Shown piece by piece: positions 47,247-55,312 of a DNA stretch of 64,000 nucleotides (positions are counted from its first letter, which is position 1; each line of letters opens with the position of its first letter). A program made the translations under genes and the position numbers. The notes beneath the pieces were generated by a model that did not search any database, had not been told where the DNA came from, and worked only from the letters and a program-made list of their open reading frames with translations. The DNA comes from Thalassotalea crassostreae. GTDB taxonomy: Bacteria; Pseudomonadota; Gammaproteobacteria; Enterobacterales; Alteromonadaceae. The DNA is taken from positions 2,108,001 through 2,172,000 of the forward strand of contig NZ_CP017689.1 in the NCBI RefSeq assembly GCF_001831495.1. Direction: 5' to 3'.

Positions 47247-48470
47247 TTAGAAACGTGCTCCTACCCATAACCAAACTTTATCGGTATCTACTTTACCAGC
47301 CGCATCATCGCCTGCAGAATACGCCGCAAATTTGATCCCGCCATTAAAATAAGTCGCAAACTTGGTTGCATATTGAACGTTTAATTCAGAGCCTAAATCA
47401 TCAATACCATAGCCATCATCGTTTGCACTAAAGTCATGCAAGGCTACAAGTACACTTCCACCAAGCAATTTAGTACTAGCACTAACATAAATATCATTTA
47501 AACCAACAGTTGGCGTACCCAAAAATTGATCGCTCCAACCGTTAAACTTATGCAAAGTGGCTAACGGTGTTGAGAAACCGTATTGACCATCGTCACTGCC
47601 TAGTGCCTCTAGCCCTATTTTGAAATTAAACTTACCAAGGGCGATACCACCTTCAACGTTAATGTAATCGGCATCATATTCACTCGCTCCCGTTTCACTG
47701 GTTTGCGTCGCATATTCAAAACGGTAATTAACGTCATTTGAGAACAGTTTCCCTTTACCATCTAGGCTAACACCGAACGTATCTAATGCATTATCTGTGT
47801 CTTGGTCCACTTCAAGTAAGTAACCGTAACCCGTTAACTTACCAAAACCTAACTTATAGCTAGCATTAATTAAATGGTCCATTGACTCAATATCTTTGCT
47901 TTCCGCAAAAATACGGTTACGTTTGTTGATGTAAGCATAACTGGCACTTAATTTGTCATTGCTATAGTTAAAACTCACACCATCAAAGGTTTGCTTGTCC
48001 TGACGCCAGCCGACATGACCGACAAATCGATGACCATCAAACGTAATAACTTGTCGCCCTACTTTTGCAGTAATGCCCTTGCCTTTATATTGAATAAACC
48101 CTTGATCAAGCTCCGTCGTATTTGGATCGGCAATAACCGAGTACTCAGTGTTATTACCAGTGGCATCGTTATAATCCTCAACATCATTAACATCACGTGA
48201 ATCTTCAAATTCAACAACCGCCGATAAACCATTGAAATTTTTGGTTTGATAATGAACTAAGGTACGCAACGTTAATGCTTCTGCATCCTCTAACGCATTG
48301 TCTTGCTCAACGGATTCAAAGCGCAGGCGAAAATCGACGAACGATTTGCTTGTGTTGGCTGTTGCCTCAGCAGCGACAGCAGTAGTTGAAATAAACGGTA
48401 CGCTAGACGCTAACGCGCATACCGCAAATAGTGATTTATTATTATTGTTAATTATATTTTTGAGTTTCAT
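47247..48470 (-). CDS. Outer-membrane porin, alginate-export-like beta-barrel
   Basis: A signal peptide (FAVCALASSVPFISTTAVAA, preceded by KNIINNNNKS) is followed by alternating beta strands and the C-terminal aromatic ending VWLWVGARF expected of outer-membrane barrels. Segments such as LRFESVEQDNALEDAEALTLRT, LDQGFIQYKGKGITAKVGRQVI and FDGHRFVGHVGWRQDKQTFDG recall the alginate-export (AlgE-like) barrel family. It follows nrtD by 52 bases in the same direction, so I infer that it lets nitrate or nitrite into the periplasm. Substrate not shown. Confidence 0.82.
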   Translation of the reverse strand: MKLKNIINNNNKSLFAVCALASSVPFISTTAVAAEATANTSKSFVDFRLRFESVEQDNALEDAEALTLRTLVHYQTKNFNGLSAVVEFEDSRDVNDVEDYNDATGNNTEYSVIADPNTTELDQGFIQYKGKGITAKVGRQVITFDGHRFVGHVGWRQDKQTFDGVSFNYSNDKLSASYAYINKRNRIFAESKDIESMDHLINASYKLGFGKLTGYGYLLEVDQDTDNALDTFGVSLDGKGKLFSNDVNYRFEYATQTSETGASEYDADYINVEGGIALGKFNFKIGLEALGSDDGQYGFSTPLATLHKFNGWSDQFLGTPTVGLNDIYVSASTKLLGGSVLVALHDFSANDDGYGIDDLGSELNVQYATKFATYFNGGIKFAAYSAGDDAAGKVDTDKVWLWVGARF

Positions 48471-48522
48471 TTTATTTTCCCTGAAAAAAATTATTATCTG
48501 TTTAATTTACATTCGATATTCA

Positions 48523-49377
48523 TTATGCGACTTCAATTTTAGGTGTTTTGTTTTCACCTTTAGTTGCCGGCGCTGATTTATTGGTTATTACTTCAACTTT
48601 GCGTTGTTTTTCGTATAAAAACGTCAGCACAGCAGAGCGTAAGCGGTTATATTCGGCATTATTAGCTAAAGCGATTCTATCGCGCGGACGAGGTAGTTTT
48701 ACCTCGAGTATTTCGCCAACGGTTGCAGCGGGTCCGTTTGTCATCATCACTATTTTGTCACTCAGTAATACCGCTTCATCGACATCGTGAGTGATCATAA
48801 TGACGGTATTTTTTAATTCTTCTTGTATTTCCATTAGTGAATCTTGCATATGAGCTCGAGTCAAAGCATCGAGTGCGCCAAAAGGCTCATCCATTAACAA
48901 CACTTGCGGTTGCATCGCCAGAGCTCTAGCAATACCCACACGTTGTTTCATACCACCCGATATTTCATCGGGACGTTTGTGCATGGCGTGCTCCATATGA
49001 ACAAGCTTAAGATTATGTTCTATCCACTCTTTCATCTCTCTCTTATTCATGGATTTACTAAACACTTCTTTAACCGCAAGCTCTACATTTTCGTATGCGC
49101 TTAACCATGGTAATAAAGAGTGGTTTTGAAAAACTACGGCTCGTTCCGGGCCTGGGCCTTGAACATGACGGTTATTTAAAATGACCCCACCTTTACTGGC
49201 TTGGTATAAACCTGCAACCACGTTCAGTACGGTAGATTTACCACAACCTGAATGTCCGATAAGTGATACAAATTCTCCCTTGTTGATCTTTAAATCTACT
49301 TCTTTAAGTGCAGTAAAATCACCTTTGGGCGTTGGAAACACCATATCAATCTTACTAATATCCAAAAATGTACTCAT
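48523..49377 (-). CDS. nrtD: Nitrate ABC transporter ATP-binding subunit
   Basis: This is a single ATPase of 284 residues in the nitrate/sulfonate/taurine family: Walker A GHSGCGKST, signature ISGGMKQR, Walker B VLLMDEPFGALD, switch His in MITHDVDEA. The segment RAVVFQNHSLLPWLSAYENV is common to NrtC/NrtD/NasD. Unlike cyanobacterial NrtC it has no substrate-binding domain. It lies 33 bases after the permease gene. Confidence 0.92.
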   Translation of the reverse strand: MSTFLDISKIDMVFPTPKGDFTALKEVDLKINKGEFVSLIGHSGCGKSTVLNVVAGLYQASKGGVILNNRHVQGPGPERAVVFQNHSLLPWLSAYENVELAVKEVFSKSMNKREMKEWIEHNLKLVHMEHAMHKRPDEISGGMKQRVGIARALAMQPQVLLMDEPFGALDALTRAHMQDSLMEIQEELKNTVIMITHDVDEAVLLSDKIVMMTNGPAATVGEILEVKLPRPRDRIALANNAEYNRLRSAVLTFLYEKQRKVEVITNKSAPATKGENKTPKIEVA

Positions 49378-49410
49378 AATTTTCTCCTTGTCGCCTTGTC
49401 AATCTATGCT

Positions 49411-50400
49411 TTAGCGGCTTGCGCTCGTCTTATCCCAAGATAATTTACGTTGTAGTACCAACATGCCTCGATCTAGAAGGAAACCTATTAAACCGATAAC
49501 AATAACGGCAGTCATAATTCTACTTAGTGATTGCGAGCTGCCATTTTGAAATTCATCCCAAACAAATTTGCCAAGTCCAGGGTTTTGCGCCAACATTTCT
49601 GCGGCAATAAGCACCATCCAGGCAATACCAAGCGAAGTACGCATACCAATAAAAATTGCTGGTATGGTTGCTGGCAAGACGATTTTTCGAATGTGAGTTA
49701 GCGCTGGTAGTCGTAATACTCTTGATACATTAAGCCAATCACCATTAATTGACGCTACGCCAACAGACGTTTGGATCACCATTGGCCAAATACAACATAG
49801 GGTTACGGTGATCATTGAGTTTATGAATGACTTAGCAAACATAGGCTCGTCTGACACATAAACCGCACTCACAACCATAGTGACAAGTGGCAGCCAAGCG
49901 AGTGGTGAAACCGGTTTAAATATTTGTATGATTGGATTAATCGCACTATTTAAGGTTTTACTTAAACCAATTGAAATCCCCATTGGAATAGCAATTATTG
50001 CGGCAAAAATAAAACCTGACATCACGGTAACCAAACTAGTGATTATTTGGTCGATAAACGTTTCTTTGCCAGTATATGCCCGAGTTTTTGCAACATAGCT
50101 TGGGTCTTTCGCAAGCCTTTCACTATTGCGAACCTCTTGTCGTTGATAAAACGACTCTTCTTTGGTTCGCTCATCAATATGTTCTTGGTATAAATTTCCT
50201 ACTTGAGTAGCTACCGCACTAGGACCAGGAAACTTACCTAGAGACGTATCTATGTTGTTGGCCGACAATGACCAAAGAAATAAGAAGCAAACTATTCCTA
50301 TAAAAGGCATGATAAGCGATGTTGATTTACGTCCTATGCTCACTAACCAATCAGGTAAATTAACTGTACTAACAGTAATTTTGCGAATTAATGTGGTCAT
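49411..50400 (-). CDS. nrtB: Nitrate ABC transporter permease
   Basis: This integral membrane protein of 329 residues has about six helices and the EAA-type loop (GDWLNVSRVLRLPALTHIRKIVLPATIPAIFIGMR region) that contacts the ATPase. The periplasmic segment between helix 1 and 2 is long and charged (about residues 65-125, HIDERTKEESFYQRQEVRN), longer than in many NrtB proteins. It lies between nrtA and nrtD with gaps of 33 bases on each side. Confidence 0.92.
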   Translation of the reverse strand: MTTLIRKITVSTVNLPDWLVSIGRKSTSLIMPFIGIVCFLFLWSLSANNIDTSLGKFPGPSAVATQVGNLYQEHIDERTKEESFYQRQEVRNSERLAKDPSYVAKTRAYTGKETFIDQIITSLVTVMSGFIFAAIIAIPMGISIGLSKTLNSAINPIIQIFKPVSPLAWLPLVTMVVSAVYVSDEPMFAKSFINSMITVTLCCIWPMVIQTSVGVASINGDWLNVSRVLRLPALTHIRKIVLPATIPAIFIGMRTSLGIAWMVLIAAEMLAQNPGLGKFVWDEFQNGSSQSLSRIMTAVIVIGLIGFLLDRGMLVLQRKLSWDKTSASR

Positions 50401-50433
50401 TTTAGTCTCCAGGTATTCATACTTATTAGCGTG

Positions 50434-51831
50434 TTAAATTTTATCGCCGGCTTTTAAACCAATCGCGAATTTATTGATGTATTCGTTAGGTTTGTTGCCG
50501 TCATAAACGATACCGTCGATAAAGTGTGTTTGCGGATTTCTATAGCCGTTGTCTGTGGCAAGGGTTGGAAAATCACTTGAGTTCATTAACTTTTCAGCAA
50601 TTAAAGACTCTGCAGCAGCTTTATAGATGTCAGGACGATAGACGTTTTGGGCAATTTCTTTGTACCAAGAATCAGGTTTATCATCACTGATTTGGCCCCA
50701 ACGGCGCATTTGAGTTAAATACCAAATAGCGTCTGAGTAATATGGATAAGTGGCGTTGTAACGGAAGAAAACATTGAAGTCTGGTACCGCGCGTTTATCG
50801 CCTTTCTCATATTCAAATGTCCCTGTCATTGAATTGCCAATAACTTCGGCGTCAGCACCAACGTAATTTGATTGAGCAAGAATTTTAACTGCTTCACCAC
50901 GGTTTTTGTTGTTCTCTTCATCTAACCATTTAGCCGCACGGATCAGGGCTCTTGTTAAACGGATAGTGGTATTTGGGTTTTTCTCAGCGAACTCCTTAGT
51001 AATACCAAAGACTTTTTCAGGGTTATCTTTCCAAATCTCATAATCTGTTACCACAGGTACACCGATACCTTTAAATACAGCCTGTTGATTCCAAGGTTCG
51101 CCAACACAGTATCCATAGATAGTCCCAGCTTCCATTGTTGCAGGCATTTGTGGCGGTGGCGTTACTGAAAGTAGAACATCAGCGTCAATTTGCCCTGATG
51201 TGTCACCTTTTGCAGGAGCATAAAATCCTGGATGAATACCGCCAGCGGCTAACCAATAGCGCAGCTCATAATTGTGAGTAGATACTGGGAAAACCATGCC
51301 CATGTTAAATGGCTTACCTTGATCTAAGTATTTTTCTACAACAGGTTTAAGCGAATCCGCTTTGATAGGATGTACCGGTCGACCATCAGGTTGCTTTGGT
51401 ATATTACCTTTCATCTCTTCCCAGATTTTATTCGAAACAGTAATGGCATTACCGTTTAAATCCATTGAAAATGGCGTAATAATCTCTGCCTTGGTACCAT
51501 AGCCGATATTCGCCGCGATCGGTTGACCAGCGAGCATATGTGCACCATCAAGACGTCCATCAATAACGCCATCAAGTAAAACTTTCCAGTTTGCTTGTGC
51601 TTCGATAGTCACATACAAACCTTCATCTTCGAAAAAGCCTTTCTCATAAGCAACTGCAATAGGAGCCATATCAGTAAGCTTTATAAAACCAAAGGTTAAC
51701 TCTTCCTTCTCTGGGTAGCCTAACTCTTCGGCCGAAGCAGATAGGCTGACACTAATCGTTGATAAAGCAACAGTAGTCGCTATTACAGCATGACAAACTT
51801 GCTGCTTTATTCTTTTAACCGAGTGTTTCAT
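50434..51831 (-). CDS. nrtA: Nitrate ABC transporter substrate-binding protein
   Basis: This CmpA/NrtA-family binding protein of 465 residues has a signal peptide ([20 protein letters not shown]) without a lipobox, so it should be free in the periplasm. Family motifs are [41 protein letters not shown] and [19 protein letters not shown]. It is the first gene of nrtA-nrtB-nrtD-porin. Expression should be controlled at two levels: a sigma-54 promoter at 52065-52080 and a leader terminator that NasT would relieve. Confidence 0.93.
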   Translation of the reverse strand: MKHSVKRIKQQVCHAVIATTVALSTISVSLSASAEELGYPEKEELTFGFIKLTDMAPIAVAYEKGFFEDEGLYVTIEAQANWKVLLDGVIDGRLDGAHMLAGQPIAANIGYGTKAEIITPFSMDLNGNAITVSNKIWEEMKGNIPKQPDGRPVHPIKADSLKPVVEKYLDQGKPFNMGMVFPVSTHNYELRYWLAAGGIHPGFYAPAKGDTSGQIDADVLLSVTPPPQMPATMEAGTIYGYCVGEPWNQQAVFKGIGVPVVTDYEIWKDNPEKVFGITKEFAEKNPNTTIRLTRALIRAAKWLDEENNKNRGEAVKILAQSNYVGADAEVIGNSMTGTFEYEKGDKRAVPDFNVFFRYNATYPYYSDAIWYLTQMRRWGQISDDKPDSWYKEIAQNVYRPDIYKAAAESLIAEKLMNSSDFPTLATDNGYRNPQTHFIDGIVYDGNKPNEYINKFAIGLKAGDKI

Positions 51832-51868
51832 CTGTTATTCCTCTTAACTAAAACTAAAATTTAAAAAT

Positions 51869-51916
51869 AAAAAAAGCCTGGCACTCTGTTCCACATAACA
51901 TGGAGAGTGACAGGCT
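51869..51916 (-). terminator. Leader terminator upstream of nrtA
   Basis: On the minus strand AGCCTGTCACTCT pairs with AGAGTGCCAGGCT (13 bp with one mismatch, 16-base loop) and is followed by seven T. It lies 38 bases before the nrtA ATG, so it should stop transcription unless antiterminated. Confidence 0.85.
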
Positions 51917-51925
51917 ACTTTGCCA

Positions 51926-52038
51926 AACTAATAGATAACTACGACGTTGCAGTTAATTAGTTTTTGAATTTTGTGTTTGCTAAAAAGGTGAACCTTTTTA
52001 GCGTAACTCTTTACCTCCGCTGTTGGAGCAATAAAGAG
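51926..52038 (-). promoter_or_regulatory. Probable NasT (ANTAR) target RNA in the nrtA leader
   Basis: Three hairpins precede the leader terminator. In transcript order: CTCTTTA...TAAAGAG with inner stem CTCC/GGAG and hexaloop AACAGC (52007-52038); a perfect 10-bp stem GCTAAAAAGG/CCTTTTTAGC (51979-52002); and AACTAAT...ATTAGTT with inner stem TAACTGC/GTAGTTA and hexaloop AACGTC (51926-51962). ANTAR proteins bind pairs of hexaloop hairpins with A at loop position 1 and G at position 4; the second hexaloop fits both, the first has only the A. The nasT gene lies next door. Confidence 0.7.
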
Positions 52039-52064
52039 CAATTTAACTTAACTAAAATATATAA

Positions 52065-52080
52065 TGCAGATAGTGTGCCA
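52065..52080 (-). promoter_or_regulatory. Sigma-54 promoter of the nrt operon
   Basis: The minus strand reads TGGCACACTATCTGCA, agreeing with TGGCAC-N5-TTGCA except for C at the first T of the -12 element. Transcription would start about 52054, just before the first leader hairpin. No good NtrC dyad was seen in 52081-52206. Confidence 0.65.
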
Positions 52081-52206
52081 AAATTGATATTTCCCGAATT
52101 TATAGGGTTTCCTCGTTAATCACATATTTAAAAGGGACTAAAATGCATCAAAATTGCTCACATCGTTCTGTTTTAGTGCACTGGATAGAACATTTTTATC
52201 TAATGC

Positions 52207-53313
52207 TTACCCACATTTTTCTAACCAACTCATCGCTTGTTGGTAGATAGTGGCATTGTAAATGTTGTTTAACTCTATGGTCGATAACTCCCGTGGATTT
52301 GAATCCGCTTGGCTAAATGCGGATAGGAAGTACTGTTGTAACTGACAAAAGTCTGATTGTTGAGGTTGATTAGCATTAGCTGTTTCATCACTGCTAAAAC
52401 GGTTATATAAGTCCACCGCTCTTGGCGCTGCGCCCCTCATCGTTAAACAGCTTCCCAATAAACTCGGAGCAATAACGTCAACTGATGTATTAATGTATTG
52501 TTTTTGACTTAGCAATTTTGCCGCTTCAAAACGATTTGGTATTTGACTTAACCAATCACATGCCAATGATAAGGCACTAAGTAGTGCGCAGGCTGTTGTT
52601 GGATTTTCGATATACCATTGACGCTTAAAGCCTAATACTTTTTCAGGCAGATCAGGCCATATATCGATAGATGTTGCAACAGTAACTCCAACTCCTTCCC
52701 TTACCGCCTTAGCATTGTACGGGCCGCCAACACAAAAACCATCAATATCATCATGCCTTAATGCAGGGACCATATTCGCTGGCGATATGATGGCGATATT
52801 TATGTCATTTGGATCTACACCACCTTGCTTAAAGTAACTTATTAATTGTAAATAATGACAGCTGTAGGGATACACAGTGGCAAAAGTAAGTTTATTGTTT
52901 TTTTTAAGTTTAACTTGAGAACAAAGACTGGAAGCATCTAATGAAGATGTAAGTATCTTAGCTGGGCTAATGGCTTCGAATAAGTTACGGCTTAAAGTGA
53001 TAGCATTGCCATTACGACTGAGCACAAATGGAGCGACTAAACCTTTACAATGAGCGTCTAAACCCAAAGCCCCAGCTAGCGGCATTGGCGCAAGTAATTG
53101 CCCTGCATCTAATACATTTGCCGCAAGTTTATCTCTCATACTTGCCCAAGAATTTTGTCTACTTAAAGTAACATTTAGACCAAATTTCGCAAAAAAACCT
53201 AACTCTTTCGCTACGACTAAAGGAGCACAGTCGGTAAGCGGCATAAAACCAAGGGTAATTTGTTCTTTTTCAATCGACTCAAGCCTTTTACTTTGTAATT
53301 GAGCAGCCACCAT
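52207..53313 (-). CDS. nasS: Nitrate-sensing protein NasS
   Basis: This protein of 368 residues belongs to the NrtA-like periplasmic-binding family (ITLGFMPLTDCAPLVVAKELGFF; DAGQLLAPMPLAGALG; GFCVGGPYNAKAVREGVG) but has no signal peptide, so it is cytoplasmic. In known systems NasS holds NasT inactive and releases it when nitrate or nitrite binds. It overlaps nasT by one base (TAATG), which supports a matched NasT-NasS pair. It is separated from nrtA by the regulated leader. Confidence 0.92.
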   Translation of the reverse strand: MVAAQLQSKRLESIEKEQITLGFMPLTDCAPLVVAKELGFFAKFGLNVTLSRQNSWASMRDKLAANVLDAGQLLAPMPLAGALGLDAHCKGLVAPFVLSRNGNAITLSRNLFEAISPAKILTSSLDASSLCSQVKLKKNNKLTFATVYPYSCHYLQLISYFKQGGVDPNDINIAIISPANMVPALRHDDIDGFCVGGPYNAKAVREGVGVTVATSIDIWPDLPEKVLGFKRQWYIENPTTACALLSALSLACDWLSQIPNRFEAAKLLSQKQYINTSVDVIAPSLLGSCLTMRGAAPRAVDLYNRFSSDETANANQPQQSDFCQLQQYFLSAFSQADSNPRELSTIELNNIYNATIYQQAMSWLEKCG

Positions 53314-53933
53314 TACGCAGAATCTCCAGCAAACATATTAGCCATCGCTAGCATGTTATTAGCAACATCTTCGACTTTTTGGCTATTATCCATCGCCGTT
53401 TTTCTAAGGAAATGGTAAGCATCGTTTTCTGACAGGTTACGGCTTTGCATTAACCACAACTTGGCTTTTTCTATACTCTTTTGCGAGGTCAATTTTTGTT
53501 TAGTCAGTTTAAGTTCATCTTTTAAGCTTTGGTACTGTGAAAAGCGTGCAACTGCGATATCGACTATAGATTTAACTCTGCTGTAATCTATACCACCTAT
53601 CACATAGGCACTTACGCCTGACTTAACCAATTGCGTTATTGTATTCTGGTCTTCTTCCTCTGAAAAAATAACGACTGGCTTGGGTATCGAGTGAGATATA
53701 CGATTTAAGCTTTCTAGCATATCTCGATCTGGAGATTCCATATCAATAATAATGATGTCAGGTTGCGTATTCTCAACTTGTTTAAGCAATGGAATGCCTG
53801 AGTTGACGACTCGCTTTACGTCATAACGAGCACTTATCAACACACCTTCGATAATTTTTGCTTTTTCTCTGTCTGTTTCAACGAGTAAAACTTTAAGCTT
53901 CTTGGCTAATGACAATGTATTTTTTGAATTCAT
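53313..53933 (-). CDS. nasT: ANTAR-domain antiterminator NasT
   Basis: This protein of 206 residues has an N-terminal receiver-like domain (about residues 12-125, with IIIIDMESPDRD) and a C-terminal ANTAR RNA-binding domain (about 135-197: LTSQKSIEKAKLWLMQSRNLSENDAYHFLRKTAM). NasT binds leader RNA and prevents termination of nitrate assimilation genes; the expected target lies upstream of nrtA. An in-frame extension is absent and ATG 53933 is the natural start. A TATAAT box on the minus strand at 53987-53992 could be its -10. Confidence 0.93.
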   Translation of the reverse strand: MNSKNTLSLAKKLKVLLVETDREKAKIIEGVLISARYDVKRVVNSGIPLLKQVENTQPDIIIIDMESPDRDMLESLNRISHSIPKPVVIFSEEEDQNTITQLVKSGVSAYVIGGIDYSRVKSIVDIAVARFSQYQSLKDELKLTKQKLTSQKSIEKAKLWLMQSRNLSENDAYHFLRKTAMDNSQKVEDVANNMLAMANMFAGDSA

Positions 53934-54302
53934 AAAATGCTAAAAATGGGAAACAACAATTATTGTATTCAATGATTATGCCAAATATTATATCTTTATT
54001 TATCAACCACTTACCATTCGTCATTAATTGAGAGATCATATTTCGCTCTAAAACCTTGCAATAATGCGTTATCAAAGTGCACGTTTCTTTATGACTAGTT
54101 CCCGCTTGCAGCAATACCACGCATTAATAAAGCATACTGACTCAATAATCCTAATTAACAACAAAAAACTAATAAAGGATTAAATAATTAGCCCCTTGGT
54201 CGCAAATAGCGATACGTTTTTAAAACTTGCTGAACTTCAATAATTGCTGTGCTTTTATAATGTCGAAATCTTTCACAATATTAAAATATGTAAGGACGTA
54301 AA
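53934..54302. other. Divergent intergenic region between nasT and an outer-membrane protein gene
   Basis: It should hold two outward promoters. A TATAAT on the minus strand (53987-53992) lies about 55 bases before nasT, with only a poor -35. No sigma-54 motif or long inverted repeat was found. A 75-codon frame on the minus strand here overlaps nasT and looks accidental. Confidence 0.4.
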
Positions 54303-54875
54303 ATGAGAGTTTATTTACTACTACTGACACTTTTTAGTACAGGGCTTTGTGCCGAAGACAAATATATGTCTTTCAGCGTTTATACGACAAGCAGTGAATT
54401 TGAAAACGTTGATTATAATGCGTCTTTTGAAGGGGATTCAGCATTAGGAATGCGTTTATCAGGTGGTACAAAATTTCCTATGTATTTTGATTATTACCAG
54501 ATAGAGGGTGATAGCCAAAACTTCGAACAATTATCGACATATTCTGTAGGATTTAGCCTACCGTTCATTATAGATATAGGGCTCGAAAATGAATTTTATC
54601 TAAATGATGATATACAATTTTTATTCGTTTTAAATACTGGGATTGGTCTTGCTTCAATCAACTATAATGAAGATTCACCATATTATGAAGATGAGCGTGG
54701 CGAAGGCCATATTATGTATGAATTCTCTGCAGAAACAGGAGTGTTAATTGGTAATAATTTCAGTGTGAGTGCTGGATATAGGCATCAAGCATTTGGCCTG
54801 AAAGCTTTTAATAGTGAATATGATAACACCATAGAAACACCTAATTGGTTTCTGTCAATTGGCTTATGGTTCTAA
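54303..54875 (+). CDS. Small outer-membrane beta-barrel protein of unknown function
   Basis: This protein of 190 residues has a signal peptide (VYLLLLTLFSTGLCA) and then alternating polar/hydrophobic strands ending in an aromatic residue (WFLSIGLWF), typical of an 8-stranded outer-membrane barrel. I do not recognise the family. AGGA lies 6 bases before the ATG. It is the only plus-strand gene in this region, downstream of nothing and convergent with sucB, whose duplicated 3' end begins 150 bases further on. Confidence 0.6.
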   Translation: MRVYLLLLTLFSTGLCAEDKYMSFSVYTTSSEFENVDYNASFEGDSALGMRLSGGTKFPMYFDYYQIEGDSQNFEQLSTYSVGFSLPFIIDIGLENEFYLNDDIQFLFVLNTGIGLASINYNEDSPYYEDERGEGHIMYEFSAETGVLIGNNFSVSAGYRHQAFGLKAFNSEYDNTIETPNWFLSIGLWF

Positions 54876-54899
54876 AAGCTCAGACAGAGATTAACAACG

Positions 54900-54990
54900 T
54901 AATCCCGGCCAACGACGACTGCATGGTTAACAAAATTAAGTCACAGCATTCGTCAGGAGGTTAAAACCAAAAGCACGCCGCAATGACAGT
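54900..54990. repeat. Possible degenerate REP-like element
   Basis: The stretch AATCCCGGCC...CGCAATGACAGTGCC resembles a decayed interspersed repeat of the 'ATCCCGGC...GGGATGACAG' kind. As at 17819-17860 it lies beside a copied suc terminator. The call is weak. Confidence 0.25.
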
Positions 54991-55025
54991 GCCATTTTTC
55001 AAACTATTTGCTGAAATTTAGACAT

Positions 55026-55053
55026 AAAAAAGCCGCTATAAAAAAGCGGCTTT
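55026..55053 (-). terminator. Duplicated copy of the sucB terminator
   Basis: The stem AAAGCCGCT / AGCGGCTTT with a T-run on the minus strand is identical to the true sucB terminator 238 bases away, as is the flanking sequence. It may act as a second, back-up terminator. Confidence 0.8.
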
Positions 55054-55074
55054 CTATTAAACTTTGTTTTTAGA

Positions 55075-55250
55075 TTAGATATCTAAAAGTAGACGAGCTG
55101 GATCTTCAAGTAACTCTTTAATCGTTACAAGGAAACCAACAGACTCTTACCATCGATCAAGCGGTGATCGTATGATAACGCTAAGTACATCATAGGTAAG
55201 ATTTCAACTTTACCGTTAACAGCCTATATGAGTTCTGCCTTGGATTTGTC
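55075..55250 (-). pseudogene. Tandem partial copy of the sucB 3' end, frameshifted
   Basis: This stretch repeats the last ~170 bases of sucB (55313-55484) at an offset of 238 bases. Most differences fall at silent positions (for example GCT CGT CTA CTT versus GCT CGC TTA TTA; GTA ACG ATT versus GTA ACA ATT). One base is missing in the GGTAAGAGT region (GGTAAAGAGT in sucB), which shifts the frame and meets a stop soon after. It has no start codon or promoter. The segment 54876-55020 between it and the barrel gene shows no gene. Confidence 0.88.
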
Positions 55251-55263
55251 AAAATCCAGACAT

Positions 55264-55291
55264 TAAAAAGCCGCTATAAAAAAGCGGCTTT
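55264..55291 (-). terminator. Terminator of the sdhCDAB-sucAB operon
   Basis: The stem AAAGCCGCT / AGCGGCTTT (7-base loop) with T-run on the minus strand lies 22 bases after the sucB stop. An identical copy lies 238 bases downstream. Confidence 0.85.
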
Positions 55292-55312
55292 CTATTAAAC
55301 TTTGTTTTTAGA

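Noticed and set aside
53893..54120. A 75-codon minus-strand frame before nasT
   Set aside because: Overlaps the nasT start, has no ribosome site and no protein-like pattern.
24103..54302. The accessory block as an integrative element or genomic island with integrase
   Set aside because: No integrase, tRNA gene, att-like repeat or transposase is visible; only the suc relics hint at recombination.
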